In this document: one piece after another, positions 8,433 through 16,731 of the stretch
Position numbering within the stretch: position 1 is the first letter of the stretch
Layout of the letters: each line of letters begins with the position of its first letter
Assembly: GCA_026981855.1 (NCBI GenBank)
Contig: JALSIB010000013.1
Location: forward strand, 22,980-86,979
Length of the DNA stretch: 64,000 nucleotides
Source of the DNA: Methylothermaceae bacterium
Lineage (GTDB): Bacteria > Pseudomonadota > Gammaproteobacteria > Methylococcales > Methylothermaceae
Direction of reading: 5' to 3'
Notes under the pieces: model-generated
Told to the model about the DNA's origin: nothing
Database searches by the model: none
The model's input: the letters and a program-made list of their open reading frames with translations, nothing else
Translations under genes and position numbers: made by a program

Positions 8433-10490
8433 TTAGAAGAACACCTGCACCGTTCCCCGGATCTGCCGGGGCAGGACCGGATGAAAATGGACATCCTCCA
8501 CCCCGGGGCCGGGTTCTCCCTGAAGACGCGAGGCATAGTAATAGGCGATATCGAAATCCTGACTGTCGGTCAGATTGAGCACGTCCAGGGAGATCCGCAA
8601 ACGTTCCCGCCAGCGCCATCCGACCCCCAGATTGACAATCGTGGTACTGCCGGCTTCCACCGTCCCCGCTTCGTTCAAGGGAACGGCACCGAAATGTCTG
8701 ACTCGGATGGAACCGAACCCCCCCGAAGGATGATCGACAGTGATTCCGCCGGTGATGACCCGGCCCACCGAATTGGGGATCTGATCTTCTTTCCTGCTCA
8801 CATCCTCGAAGCGCGCACGGGTCAGGGCCACATCGAAATCCAGGGTCAACCAGTCGAAGGGCTGGTAATAATTGCTGAACTCTATCCCCATCCTGTGACT
8901 TTTCCCGGTCGGCTCGGTGGTGCCCGCATCCCCTACAAACACCAGCTCCGAATCCAGTTTCAGCCACCAAAGTGCCAAGGTGGAACGAAGTCCCGGCAAC
9001 CATGAAGTCCTCAGTCCCACTTCCATTCCCCTGGAACGCACCAGCGGATCCACGGGTCGCAACGGCTCACCTGTCACCGGATCAACCCGGCTGGTTACTC
9101 CCCGGGCGTCGTTGCTGTGAAAGCCGACTCCGTAGTTGAAATAGATTTCAGTATCGTACCAAGGACCCAGAGCGATCCCGAACTTGGGGCTGACCTGAAA
9201 ATCGGAGCGGTCGCCGGTATTGGCGGAAATATACCGATCTTCCACATCGAACCAGTAAATATCGCCCCGCAGACCCGCCAGTGTCCGGATCTTTTCATGC
9301 CAGCGGGTGGTGTTCTGGAGATAGAAACTGAGGGAGGTCTGGTTCACTTCATCGATCCGGACCGGATTCAAGATATGGCGGCGGCGGGTCCGGTAAAGGG
9401 CCACTTTGGGAATGGCATCGTGGCGCACCTGGGCGCCCACGGTAAAGCCGCTGTCGATGTCCCGCCAGATCCAGTGCCAGTGGTGATCGACATCCGCGCC
9501 GGTCACGAAACGCCGGTCCTTCTGGAAAATCTGATCGCCATTTACCGGATCTTCCAAGAAAAAAGTGAAATTGGAATACAAACGCAAATCGGAATAATAT
9601 CCATATATGGTGACACGGGTATCACCGTAACGGGAGTCATTCCAGCCGTTGAAAGTCAGGCCGAATCGCTTGCTCTGGCCCCCATCGCTCGGATCAATGG
9701 TTCCCAGACGCGATATGAGACCCTGCCGTACCGCCCTCCGGGGAATCTGATCGGTGGCGGTCCAGTCGTTGAAATAGGCATTGGCCCCCAGGGAAAACCC
9801 TTTCCCCACCCCTTCCCAAGTGTACTTGACCAGTCCCTTGTAACGCTGCATGTCCATGGGTTCCTTCCACGGGCCGTCGTAGAACCCCAACTCTCCACCC
9901 ACCAGCAGGGTGCCCCGACCGAAGTCCAGGGAATCCGCCGCCACCGTGCGGTAGTAATGATCTTGGCCGAAGGTTTGCCGAACGAATCCTTTATCCAGCC
10001 GGGAAACGGTCTGAAAACGGGCGTAGCCGGCGGATGAAAAATCCCCGATCTGGGTGTAATACGAACCCTTGCCGTATTCGATGTAATCGATCAGCTCGGG
10101 AATCAGGGGGTTGAGATCGAGATAGCCCTGACCATGGCCATGAGTGGGAAGGTTGATGGGAACTCCGTCCACAAAAGCGGCAAAGTCCGTTCCATGATCC
10201 AGGTTGAATCCCCGCAAAAAATACTGGTTGGCTTTGCCGGCCCCACTGTGCTGGGTGGCCAGCATCCCTGGCACCACCTCCACCAGCTCTCCCACCCGCA
10301 GCCACGGTCTGAATTCAAATTCGGGCCGGCCTACGAATCCCTGGGAAGCGGAATGGCTCAAACCCAGCAAATCACTGCCCCTTCCCACCACTTCCACATC
10401 ATCCAACCGGATCGTGTCAGCCCAGCCGACGGCTTGCCAGAACATCCAGGCCAAGGCCATCCCCTGGCCCCATTTACTTCCTTGCATCAA
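8433..10490 (-). CDS. TonB-dependent outer-membrane receptor
   Basis: This is a 685-residue outer-membrane receptor with signal peptide (about 1-24), a TonB-box-like stretch (DTIRLDDVEVVGRG), a plug domain (about 55-170) and a 22-strand barrel. The C-terminus is a typical OMP sorting end (RQIRGTVQVFF). The plug contains NYFLRGFNLDHGTDFAAFVDG-type sequence and a His-rich loop (PTHGHGQGY), a possible metal contact. The substrate cannot be read from sequence. The CopC-like and PepSY proteins downstream, and the TonB system plus Cu(I) ATPase upstream on the same strand, argue for copper or a copper chelate. The 5' neighbour (small helical secreted protein) ends 14 bp before the start, so they share an operon. 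Confidence 0.9.
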   Translation of the reverse strand: MMQGSKWGQGMALAWMFWQAVGWADTIRLDDVEVVGRGSDLLGLSHSASQGFVGRPEFEFRPWLRVGELVEVVPGMLATQHSGAGKANQYFLRGFNLDHGTDFAAFVDGVPINLPTHGHGQGYLDLNPLIPELIDYIEYGKGSYYTQIGDFSSAGYARFQTVSRLDKGFVRQTFGQDHYYRTVAADSLDFGRGTLLVGGELGFYDGPWKEPMDMQRYKGLVKYTWEGVGKGFSLGANAYFNDWTATDQIPRRAVRQGLISRLGTIDPSDGGQSKRFGLTFNGWNDSRYGDTRVTIYGYYSDLRLYSNFTFFLEDPVNGDQIFQKDRRFVTGADVDHHWHWIWRDIDSGFTVGAQVRHDAIPKVALYRTRRRHILNPVRIDEVNQTSLSFYLQNTTRWHEKIRTLAGLRGDIYWFDVEDRYISANTGDRSDFQVSPKFGIALGPWYDTEIYFNYGVGFHSNDARGVTSRVDPVTGEPLRPVDPLVRSRGMEVGLRTSWLPGLRSTLALWWLKLDSELVFVGDAGTTEPTGKSHRMGIEFSNYYQPFDWLTLDFDVALTRARFEDVSRKEDQIPNSVGRVITGGITVDHPSGGFGSIRVRHFGAVPLNEAGTVEAGSTTIVNLGVGWRWRERLRISLDVLNLTDSQDFDIAYYYASRLQGEPGPGVEDVHFHPVLPRQIRGTVQVFF

Positions 10491-10503
10491 CTTTTTCCCC
10501 GGT

Positions 10504-10872
10504 TTATTCGTATGATTTTTTGACCTCGGTCAACAGAGTCACCACCTGAGCCAGCAGGTCCGATGCCTTGTCAGTTTTCCCTTTTCTCAGCGCGCTCTTG
10601 GCCATTCGCAACTGGGAACTGGATTTCTGCATAGGTGCGGTGGTTTTCATCTTGTTGGATTCCTTGGCCAGCTTCCGGGCCTCGGCAGTGGCCGCCAGAG
10701 CTTCATCTGTATTGCCCTGCTTCAGCATTTCCAGAGCCTTGCTGGACAAGGCAAGCACCTCATTCAGATTCTCCGGCGGATCCTGATAGCGACCACCGGC
10801 CTGAACCTGAAAAGAAACGATAGCGACTATCAAAATTAAAAGGTAACGCCCCAAAAACTTGGCTCTTTCCAT
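10504..10872 (-). CDS. Small secreted helical protein (SmbP-like repeat)
   Basis: The start is set at 10872 because AGGAGG lies 5 bases upstream; the longer frame from 10893 has no such site. It encodes 122 residues with a signal peptide (about 1-25). The rest is an all-helical domain in two similar halves: about 40-65 (ALEMLKQGNTDEALAATAEA) and about 85-110 (AKSALRKGKTDKASDLLAQV). The KxGxTDEA pattern resembles the small periplasmic metal-binding protein SmbP of Nitrosomonas. Unlike SmbP it has almost no His, so metal binding is not supported directly. It lies just upstream of the TonB receptor. Confidence 0.65.
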   Translation of the reverse strand: MERAKFLGRYLLILIVAIVSFQVQAGGRYQDPPENLNEVLALSSKALEMLKQGNTDEALAATAEARKLAKESNKMKTTAPMQKSSSQLRMAKSALRKGKTDKASDLLAQVVTLLTEVKKSYE

Positions 10873-11030
10873 TCTTTCCTCCTGATAAGGCAATTAACAT
10901 AAATCTTTCAGACACGACATCTTCGTATCGTACCGAATAGATAAAATGCTTATATCATGCCAAACAATATTTTCTTTTTTAAACATGTAGTTACCACACA
11001 GAAACTGCTCGTTTGGATGTTTGAAATCCG

Positions 11031-11061
11031 GTGATATCCCACAGTCAGTCCGGGATATCAC
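11031..11061. other. Perfect inverted repeat in intergenic region
   Basis: GTGATATCCC at 11031-11040 is matched by GGGATATCAC at 11052-11061, separated by 11 bases. No T-run follows on either strand, so an operator or a decayed element end is as likely as a terminator. The rest of 10893-11130 is AT-rich and holds no gene that I can see; it must contain the promoter of the receptor operon. Confidence 0.3.
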
Positions 11062-11130
11062 TCTATAGTGAATGGTAGAGCCCGAAAACCAAATGCTTTG
11101 TCATGTTTTATGCGCAGCATGGTGTCCCAG

Positions 11131-11262
11131 CCGGAAAGGAACACCGCCTGAATGCAGGGCCGGTGGCTGAACTACAAGGACACCGGGGCAACATCGGCGC
11201 GTGGAAGCTGATATCCTTCAGCGACGCCAATTCCGGACACCTGATTGATGGATGAGGGGGCT
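11131..11262 (+). pseudogene. Decayed fragment of a second jetD (Wadjet nuclease) gene
   Basis: This stretch aligns with jetD bases of about 4887-5034 (residues about 285-333). The shared start is AGGAACACCGCCTG, then TGGCTGAAC, GGC-ACATC, AGCGACGCC, and GATGGATGAGG at the end. By eye identity is roughly 70-85% over the aligned blocks. The copy is dead: the codon for W289 is a stop (TGA), a deletion shifts the frame after ...WLNYKDT, and the GDID motif is altered (GNIG). It is in the same orientation as the intact jetD but 6 kb away, with no jetABC remnant visible beside it. Weak resemblance may extend a little on either side. Confidence 0.75.
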
Positions 11263-11291
11263 TACGGCAAGCGGTAAAGGAAGAGGAAAAC

Positions 11292-11318
11292 GGAGATCCC
11301 ACCGATGGTGGGATCTCC
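11292..11318 (-). terminator. Rho-independent terminator of the OmpA-lipoprotein gene
   Basis: A perfect 12-bp stem GGAGATCCCACC / GGTGGGATCTCC with a 3-base loop. Read on the minus strand it is followed by GTTTTCC. It sits 17 bp beyond the stop of the OmpA-domain gene. Confidence 0.85.
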
Positions 11319-11335
11319 GTGGAAACGAAGGTTCT

Positions 11336-12085
11336 TCAACCCTGAATGATGACTTCGACCCGACGGTTCAGTTGCCGTCCTTCGGGAGTCGCGTTGGTGG
11401 CGATGGGGCGGGAGGGGCCGTAACCGACCGCCTTGATGCGCTCGGCGGCGATGCCTCTTTCGATCAAGGCATCCCGCACCGCCTCGGCGCGCTGCTGGGA
11501 AAGTTTCTGATTGAATTCGAGACTGCCGGTGCTGTCGGTGTGTCCCTCGATGAGCACCGTCTTATCCGGATGGTTCATGAGGTAAGAGGCCAGGGTATCG
11601 AGAACCCGGCCGGCGCCCGGCATCAGATCCGCCTTGCCGGTGGCGAACAATACGTTGCCCAACGTGACTTCCAGTCCACGGGCGGTCTGCTTGGCCTTGA
11701 GTTCCGCCAGCTCCTGCTCCGCCTTCGACAACTTGGTTTTCAGGGCCTCGACGATCATCCTTTCCCTTTCCTCGCTCAACTCCCGGAAGCGCTGTTCATT
11801 CGCCTTTTTCTCGGCAATGAGCCTCGCGGCCTTGATCTGGGCATCGGCAGTGTAGGCGAGCGCCTCCATGTCTTCCTTCTCCCTTTCCTGATGGGCCTTC
11901 TCGGCCGCCTGCAAGGTTTCTTCCGCCTGCGTCAGTTCCCTGGAAGCCAGCTTCAATACCAAGGGATCGTTCTTCGCCTGTTGAAAATCCGCTTCCGCCT
12001 GCACCAGGGTGGTGCTCTTGGGAATGGAACCACAAGCCGTCAACACGCTCACGAGAAAATAAAACAAAATTCTATGGTTGGTCAT
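11336..12085 (-). CDS. OmpA-domain lipoprotein with DUF4398 region
   Basis: The start is at 12085, with GGAG six bases upstream. The product is 249 residues. The signal peptide ends in a lipobox (LTAC at about 16-19), giving an outer-membrane lipoprotein. Residues about 25-135 form a helical DUF4398-like region rich in Ala/Glu/Lys. Residues about 145-249 are an OmpA C-terminal peptidoglycan-binding domain with the family phrases EGHTDSTGSLEFNQKLSQQR and VGYGPSRPI, including the Asp and Arg that bind diaminopimelate. It probably ties the outer membrane to the cell wall. It follows another DUF4398 lipoprotein by 30 bp and ends at a strong terminator. Confidence 0.85.
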   Translation of the reverse strand: MTNHRILFYFLVSVLTACGSIPKSTTLVQAEADFQQAKNDPLVLKLASRELTQAEETLQAAEKAHQEREKEDMEALAYTADAQIKAARLIAEKKANEQRFRELSEERERMIVEALKTKLSKAEQELAELKAKQTARGLEVTLGNVLFATGKADLMPGAGRVLDTLASYLMNHPDKTVLIEGHTDSTGSLEFNQKLSQQRAEAVRDALIERGIAAERIKAVGYGPSRPIATNATPEGRQLNRRVEVIIQG

Positions 12086-12115
12086 CTGAGTCTCCAATAC
12101 GCTGATTCGATTGTC

Positions 12116-12487
12116 TCATCGAGAGCCAAGTTGTTGTTGCAGCCGCTGAATACTGGCTTCCAGTTCCTTGACCGCCATCTTCGTTTTTTCCGAATCGGCT
12201 TTTGCCCAGGCCAGAATCGCGTCCGCCTGGGCCTCCTTGGCCAGACGCCTCGCTTCCTCGTTGTCACCCTCTGCCGCCGCGCGTTCGGCCTGCTTGAGCT
12301 TGGTCCGGGCCCGGTCGAGTTCGACCGGCGCGAAGGTCTCGGCGTCTTCGGTCAAGGCGAAGCTGATGGCCGTTTTGGCGCTGGCCATGTCGGCGATGGG
12401 TTTCGGCGCCCCACAGCCCGTCATGCCAAGGACGGCGATCAGCGATATCGCGACGGTCCCGGCTCTGATCTTAGGGGTTGCAAACAT
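12116..12487 (-). CDS. DUF4398 lipoprotein
   Basis: The start at 12487 is fixed by AGGAGG a few bases upstream. This gives 123 residues with a lipoprotein signal (LGMTGC, Cys about 25). The rest is one helical DUF4398 domain (AxxAISFALTEDAETFAPVE, then Ala/Glu/Lys heptads), probably a short coiled coil in the periplasm. DUF4398 proteins often precede OmpA-domain lipoproteins, as here (30 bp). Function is unknown; cell-envelope scaffolding is a reasonable guess. It is transcribed in the same direction as the TonB cluster, about 105 bp downstream of it. Confidence 0.75.
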   Translation of the reverse strand: MFATPKIRAGTVAISLIAVLGMTGCGAPKPIADMASAKTAISFALTEDAETFAPVELDRARTKLKQAERAAAEGDNEEARRLAKEAQADAILAWAKADSEKTKMAVKELEASIQRLQQQLGSR

Positions 12488-12592
12488 TGTTTCCTCCTGA
12501 TTCGAGTTTGTCACTGGGGATATCGTAAAAGACCATGTTAATACAATTTGGCCAACACTCCTGAAATCCACTCGAAAAAATCCAATATTTTT

Positions 12593-13774
12593 TCAGGGAC
12601 ACCTCCGCTCACCCCGGGCGCAACGTAACCAATACTCGGCCTGGGCCATCACCGTTTTGTCGCGGCGGGCGGCTTCCAGCAGGCGGACCGCCGAGTGTCG
12701 ATGACCGGCCCGCAGCGCCGCGATTCCTGACAGCAAGCGGGCGCCGCCCGGACGGTCGACGCCCAGGCGGAGGGCCTTTTTGGCGGCGGCGGCCGCCTCT
12801 TCCCAGCGCTCCAGCTCCATATAGAGACTGGCGAGCACCAGCCACTGCCTGCCCTCTTTTCCCCGCTCGGCCACCCGTCTCAAGACCTTCACGGCCCGCT
12901 CCCGCTCCCTGGCCATGCGCCACAGATCGCCTTCCAGGGTCAGAACTTTCAGCTCATCAGGGAGGTGATGGTCGAGACGCCAGCGCCGAAGCAATCGGGC
13001 CGCTTTTTCCGGTACCCCGACATGAGCGTACAGGCGGACGATCTGGAGGAGAGTCTGGCGATCCAGTGCCCCCTGGTGCCAGGCGGCGACCAAGGCCGCC
13101 AATCCCTCGTGAAAACGGTCCCTCTCGAAATACAGTGCGGCCAGTTGGCGCCAGCGGGTGGAATCTTGCGGATGTCGCAACAACCATTGCTTGAGTATCT
13201 TTTCGCCCAGATCATAGCGTTTTCCTTCCAGACAGCACGCCAGAAAGAGACGGTACCAGTCCTCCGGCGGGGAGGAATGGTGCCTGATCGCCCGCTGCAG
13301 ATGGGTGATGGCCTCGGCATAACGCTTCTGCTGGTAGAGAGCATAGGCCGCCAGATAATGGATCCGGCCATCTTCCTCCCTGCTCAGGGCCAAGGCACGC
13401 CGAAAGGCGTCGGCGGCGGATGGGTAACGCCCGCGTTGCAGTTCCGCCTGACCGAGCAACAGCCACAACTGGGGCTGCAGCCGCTTTGGCAAGGCGGGGT
13501 TTTCCAGCGCCACACGGGCGGCCTGAGCGGCTTTGCGGGCATTCCCCTTCCCCAGCCAACCATAGGCCAAATAGGTCTGCACCAGCGCCTTCTCGATATC
13601 GGAACGGGCCTTGACGACCAAAGGCTGCAGAACCTTCAGGGAACGCTGATAATCCCCCGCCTGTTGCAGCTTTTCGGCCCGCTGCAATCCACGGTGGATG
13701 GATGGCGATACCGTTTCTCCACCGTGGACGGGCAGCAGCCATGCCAGACACAGAAGCCAGAGCCAGTGTTTCAT
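12593..13774 (-). CDS. TPR protein of the TonB2-type cluster
   Basis: This is a 393-residue secreted protein: signal peptide about 1-18, then tandem tetratricopeptide repeats to the end (for example GDYQRSLKVLQPL at about 40, RYPSAADAFRRALALS at about 115, RYAEAITHLQRAIRHH at about 150). A TPR protein is the usual last gene of DUF3450-TtpC-ExbB-ExbD-TonB clusters, where the Vibrio equivalent assists TonB2-dependent transport. The start overlaps the tonB stop by 4 bp (ATGA). Confidence 0.85.
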   Translation of the reverse strand: MKHWLWLLCLAWLLPVHGGETVSPSIHRGLQRAEKLQQAGDYQRSLKVLQPLVVKARSDIEKALVQTYLAYGWLGKGNARKAAQAARVALENPALPKRLQPQLWLLLGQAELQRGRYPSAADAFRRALALSREEDGRIHYLAAYALYQQKRYAEAITHLQRAIRHHSSPPEDWYRLFLACCLEGKRYDLGEKILKQWLLRHPQDSTRWRQLAALYFERDRFHEGLAALVAAWHQGALDRQTLLQIVRLYAHVGVPEKAARLLRRWRLDHHLPDELKVLTLEGDLWRMARERERAVKVLRRVAERGKEGRQWLVLASLYMELERWEEAAAAAKKALRLGVDRPGGARLLSGIAALRAGHRHSAVRLLEAARRDKTVMAQAEYWLRCARGERRCP

Positions 13775-14469
13775 CGTCTCCCGAGCCTGAATTCCAGTTT
13801 CTGCCGCACCCGCACCGCCACCGGCCTGCCATTCTCGAGCTTGGGTTTGAAGCGCCAGCGGCGGACGGCCGCCAGCGCCGCCCGGTCGAACACCCCGGGG
13901 GGCCTCGATTCCACGACCCTCGGCGCTTCCACCGAACCGGCCCGGGTGACCGTGAACTCCAGAATCACATAACCCTCGATATGACGACGCAGCGCCGAGG
14001 AGGGGTACAGAGGTGGATTCTGGACCACCGGTTCCAATTCCGAGGCCCAGAGGTATCCGGGCGACGGCGGCGGCATCCTCACCGGTCCCCGGCCATCGCC
14101 CCGGGGTTCTCCCTCCACCAGCAGCGGCGGCAACCTGGGTGCCCGCAGACTCAAGGCCGGGGCCATCGGGGTCTCGATCTTCAGCCCCGGAACCGGCAAG
14201 GGCAATTGCCGCACGTTGGCGCGATACTCCGCGTTGGCTGATGACGCTGCTGGAGGAGGTTCAGGGGGTGCCTGAGGAGGAGGAGGCGGCGTCCGGACCC
14301 GGCGCGGCGGTGGCGGCTCGGCGGGTTCGGGCATGCGAATGAAATCGATCTTGTGGGCGACGAGGCGCGGTTTGAAAGCCATCTGGTGACGGGCGATCAA
14401 AGCGGCCATGAGCTGGAACAACATCGCGTTCAGCACCACCGCGGCCACCGCATAGACCAGCACTCTCAC
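13771..14469 (-). CDS. tonB: TonB-family energy transducer (TonB2-type)
   Basis: The start is a GTG at 14469 that overlaps the exbD stop (GTGA), giving 232 residues. The longer frame to 14661 would run entirely inside exbD. A membrane anchor (about 3-24, VLVYAVAAVVLNAMLFQLM) is followed by a proline-rich spacer (about 48-72, PPPPRRVRTPPPPPQAPPEP). A TonB C-terminal domain occupies about 150-232 (PPLYPSSALRRHIEGYV and AVRRWRFKP). It carries energy from the ExbB-ExbD motor to an outer-membrane receptor. The obvious client is the receptor at 8433-10490. Confidence 0.9.
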   Translation of the reverse strand: MRVLVYAVAAVVLNAMLFQLMAALIARHQMAFKPRLVAHKIDFIRMPEPAEPPPPRRVRTPPPPPQAPPEPPPAASSANAEYRANVRQLPLPVPGLKIETPMAPALSLRAPRLPPLLVEGEPRGDGRGPVRMPPPSPGYLWASELEPVVQNPPLYPSSALRRHIEGYVILEFTVTRAGSVEAPRVVESRPPGVFDRAALAAVRRWRFKPKLENGRPVAVRVRQKLEFRLGRR

Positions 14470-14873
14470 GGCTTTCGGACCGCCGCCACCGCCACATTGG
14501 CCACCCCGGCCAGACGCACGGCGTCGAGAACCTCGAGCACCCGGCCGGTGGGGGAACGCTTGTCGGCCAGAATGACCACCCCGGCCTTGGGATTCTCGGC
14601 ATGCAGACGGGCGATCCGGCCCTGCACCGAGCGCGGATCGATGCGCCGCTTCTCGATCCACACCTCGCCACCGCGGGTGACCGCCACGAACAGGGTGGCG
14701 TGTTCCTGAACCACCGCGGTACTGGCAGCCGGGCGCTCGACCTCGACCCCCGCCTCCTTGACGAAAGAAGCGTTGACGGCGAAGAAAATCAACAGGATGA
14801 ACACCATGTCGATCAATGGCGTCATGTTCAGACTCGGCGCCTCGGGCGGCTGGAAGCGGCGGGGGCGAAACAT
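14466..14873 (-). CDS. exbD: ExbD-family proton-channel subunit
   Basis: This is a 135-residue biopolymer-transport protein with one N-terminal membrane helix (about 16-37). The helix contains the essential proton-carrying Asp in SLNMTPLIDMVFILLIFF. A periplasmic domain of about 95 residues follows. It works with ExbB to energise TonB. It lies 3 bp after exbB and overlaps tonB, so all three are translationally linked. Confidence 0.92.
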   Translation of the reverse strand: MFRPRRFQPPEAPSLNMTPLIDMVFILLIFFAVNASFVKEAGVEVERPAASTAVVQEHATLFVAVTRGGEVWIEKRRIDPRSVQGRIARLHAENPKAGVVILADKRSPTGRVLEVLDAVRLAGVANVAVAAVRKP

Positions 14874-14876
14874 CGC

Positions 14877-15386
14877 TCAGTCCTCCCGGCTCAGTTCCAG
14901 GGAAAGACGCCCCAGGGCGTCACGGGCGCCCTGCTCGAGCCGGCTGGCGAAATAGAGACCGGACAGCGCGGTCACCAGACCCGCCAAGGTGGTGATCAGC
15001 GCCTGGGAGATACCGCCGGCCATGGCCCGGGCGTTGCCGGTTCCGAACACGGTCAGGGCCTGGAACACCTCGATCATGCCGCTCACCGTTCCCAGCAGGC
15101 CCAGCAGGGGCAAAGCCTGCGTGAGGGCGTGTATCGGGCCCAGATGCCGCGACAGCAGCGCTTCGGCCTGGGCTATCATGGCCTGACGGCGAATCTCGCG
15201 CACCCCGGCCGGCGCCGTGCCCAGCCGACAGCGCACGCCTTGGGCCCAGCGCGGCCAGCGCCACAGGAGGAAATCGAACCGTTCCAGGATCAACCCCCAC
15301 ATCAGGGTCGACGCCGCCAGAATCACCCACAGCAGAGGACCTCCACGGTCGAACAGGGACAGCAGGGTCTCAGGCAGCCAGCCCAT
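14877..15386 (-). CDS. exbB: ExbB / TolQ-type proton-channel protein
   Basis: This is a 169-residue MotA/TolQ/ExbB family protein. Three helices lie at about 17-35, 85-108 and 125-150, and the characteristic pore segments are ALPLLGLLGTVSGMIEVFQA and AGGISQALITTLAGLVTALS. Its short form, next to a longer ExbB with an extended N-terminus, matches the TonB2 (ttpC-exbB2-exbD2-tonB2) arrangement known from Vibrio. It starts 17 bp inside the upstream gene. Confidence 0.92.
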   Translation of the reverse strand: MGWLPETLLSLFDRGGPLLWVILAASTLMWGLILERFDFLLWRWPRWAQGVRCRLGTAPAGVREIRRQAMIAQAEALLSRHLGPIHALTQALPLLGLLGTVSGMIEVFQALTVFGTGNARAMAGGISQALITTLAGLVTALSGLYFASRLEQGARDALGRLSLELSRED

Positions 15387-16731
15387 CGGTTTTCCCCACT
15401 GCCTGTTCGTACAGCTGCGCCGCTTCCTGGGTGAACCGGGCCGCCACCCGGCTGGCGCGGCCGCGCAGGAAACTGTGGATGAGGAGCAGCGGCACCGCCA
15501 CCGCCAGCCCCAGCTGGGTCGTCACCAGGGCCTGGGAAATACCGCCGGACATCAGTTTGGGATCGCCGGTCCCGAACAGGGCGATGGAGTCGAAGGTCTC
15601 GATCATCCCGGTCACGGTGCCGAGCAACCCCAACAGAGGGGCGATGGTGGCGAACAGACTGAGGGTGGCGAGCCCCCGGTAGAGACGCTGCAATTCCTGC
15701 TCGGTCAATTCCTCCAGGTAGACCGCCAGCGCCTCCCCGGAGGATTGGGATGGGGTCGCCAACGCCAGCCGCAACCGGCCGATGGGATTGTCGTCCCTCG
15801 CCTCCTCCTCTCGTTGCTGACGATCGATCCGCTGCTCCACCCGGCGCAACCAGACATATCTGACCAGCGCCACCAGCAATCCGATCCCGCCCAGGGTCAG
15901 GATCAGATAGCCGATGATCCCACCCTGGCGCAGCCGCTCCCGCCAGTCGGGCTTCTGGATCATCAACGCCAACAGCGCCCCTTTCGAGGGATCCAGCGCC
16001 ACCGGATGCCAACCCTCACGGGCTTCTTCCAGGGACTTCGCCAGGCGGCGGTATCTCATGGGCGGCTGCGCGGCCGGCTGTAACAGGCTGTCGCCACCGG
16101 CCAGATAGCGGAGATAGTTGCCCTCATGAAAGGCATTGAAGACACCCACCCGGACCACCTGTTTCCTGGCCTGCGCTCCCGACGGGGCGATGACCGGGGC
16201 CTCGAAGCGAACCACCCTGCCCGCCTCCCCGATCTCCTCCAGCAGCAGATCCCACAGTTTTCGCAGATCCTCCAGGTCCGCCTGATGGCGGCTCTGGATC
16301 AAGGTCTGGAGGAACGCCAGCCGGCCGGGACGCTGGGCGTTGACCAGGGATCCCTCGAGCAACGTCCGGATCGCGGCGGCGTTCTGGCGCACGTGGCCGA
16401 ACAGATCCTGGATGTCCCCGGCCTGGCGCTTCCACTGCCCTTCCAGTTCGGCCAGGGACTTTTCGTTGGCCTCGAAGCGGGCCTTGAGCCGGTCGGCCCG
16501 CTTTTTGGCCCGGGCGATCTCCGCTTCCACCTCGTCCAGCATCTGCTTCCGCTGGTCGTGGCGGCGGTGGAAACGCTCCAGCCGCTGCTGCTGGTGCTGG
16601 CGCTCGTGGAGTCCTTCCTTGCGCAGGGTCTCGATCAGTTGATCGAGCGTGGTGGGCCGTGCCTGCGCCCATTGGGGCAGCGCCAGAATTATCCAGAATA
16701 CCGTCAGCCAGGCGGTGGCGGAGCGTTTCAT
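15370..16731 (-). CDS. TtpC-like ExbB protein with periplasmic coiled-coil domain
   Basis: The start is at 16731, where ATG overlaps the stop of the DUF3450 gene (ATGA). This gives 453 residues with a signal peptide (about 1-23, ending QWAQA). A long Arg/Glu/Gln coiled coil (about 25-100) and a periplasmic domain follow. Three membrane helices then belong to a MotA/TolQ/ExbB module (about 275-445; IAPLLGLLGTVTGMIETFDS and GGISQALVTTQLGLAVAVPL). This is the architecture of TtpC, the extra component that TonB2 systems need. Confidence 0.88.
   Translation of the reverse strand: MKRSATAWLTVFWIILALPQWAQARPTTLDQLIETLRKEGLHERQHQQQRLERFHRRHDQRKQMLDEVEAEIARAKKRADRLKARFEANEKSLAELEGQWKRQAGDIQDLFGHVRQNAAAIRTLLEGSLVNAQRPGRLAFLQTLIQSRHQADLEDLRKLWDLLLEEIGEAGRVVRFEAPVIAPSGAQARKQVVRVGVFNAFHEGNYLRYLAGGDSLLQPAAQPPMRYRRLAKSLEEAREGWHPVALDPSKGALLALMIQKPDWRERLRQGGIIGYLILTLGGIGLLVALVRYVWLRRVEQRIDRQQREEEARDDNPIGRLRLALATPSQSSGEALAVYLEELTEQELQRLYRGLATLSLFATIAPLLGLLGTVTGMIETFDSIALFGTGDPKLMSGGISQALVTTQLGLAVAVPLLLIHSFLRGRASRVAARFTQEAAQLYEQAVGKTDGLAA

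Noticed and set aside
8433..10490. Calling the receptor a methanobactin or siderophore receptor
   Set aside because: No biosynthesis genes for a chelator and no substrate-specific motif are visible; only the TonB-receptor family is supported.
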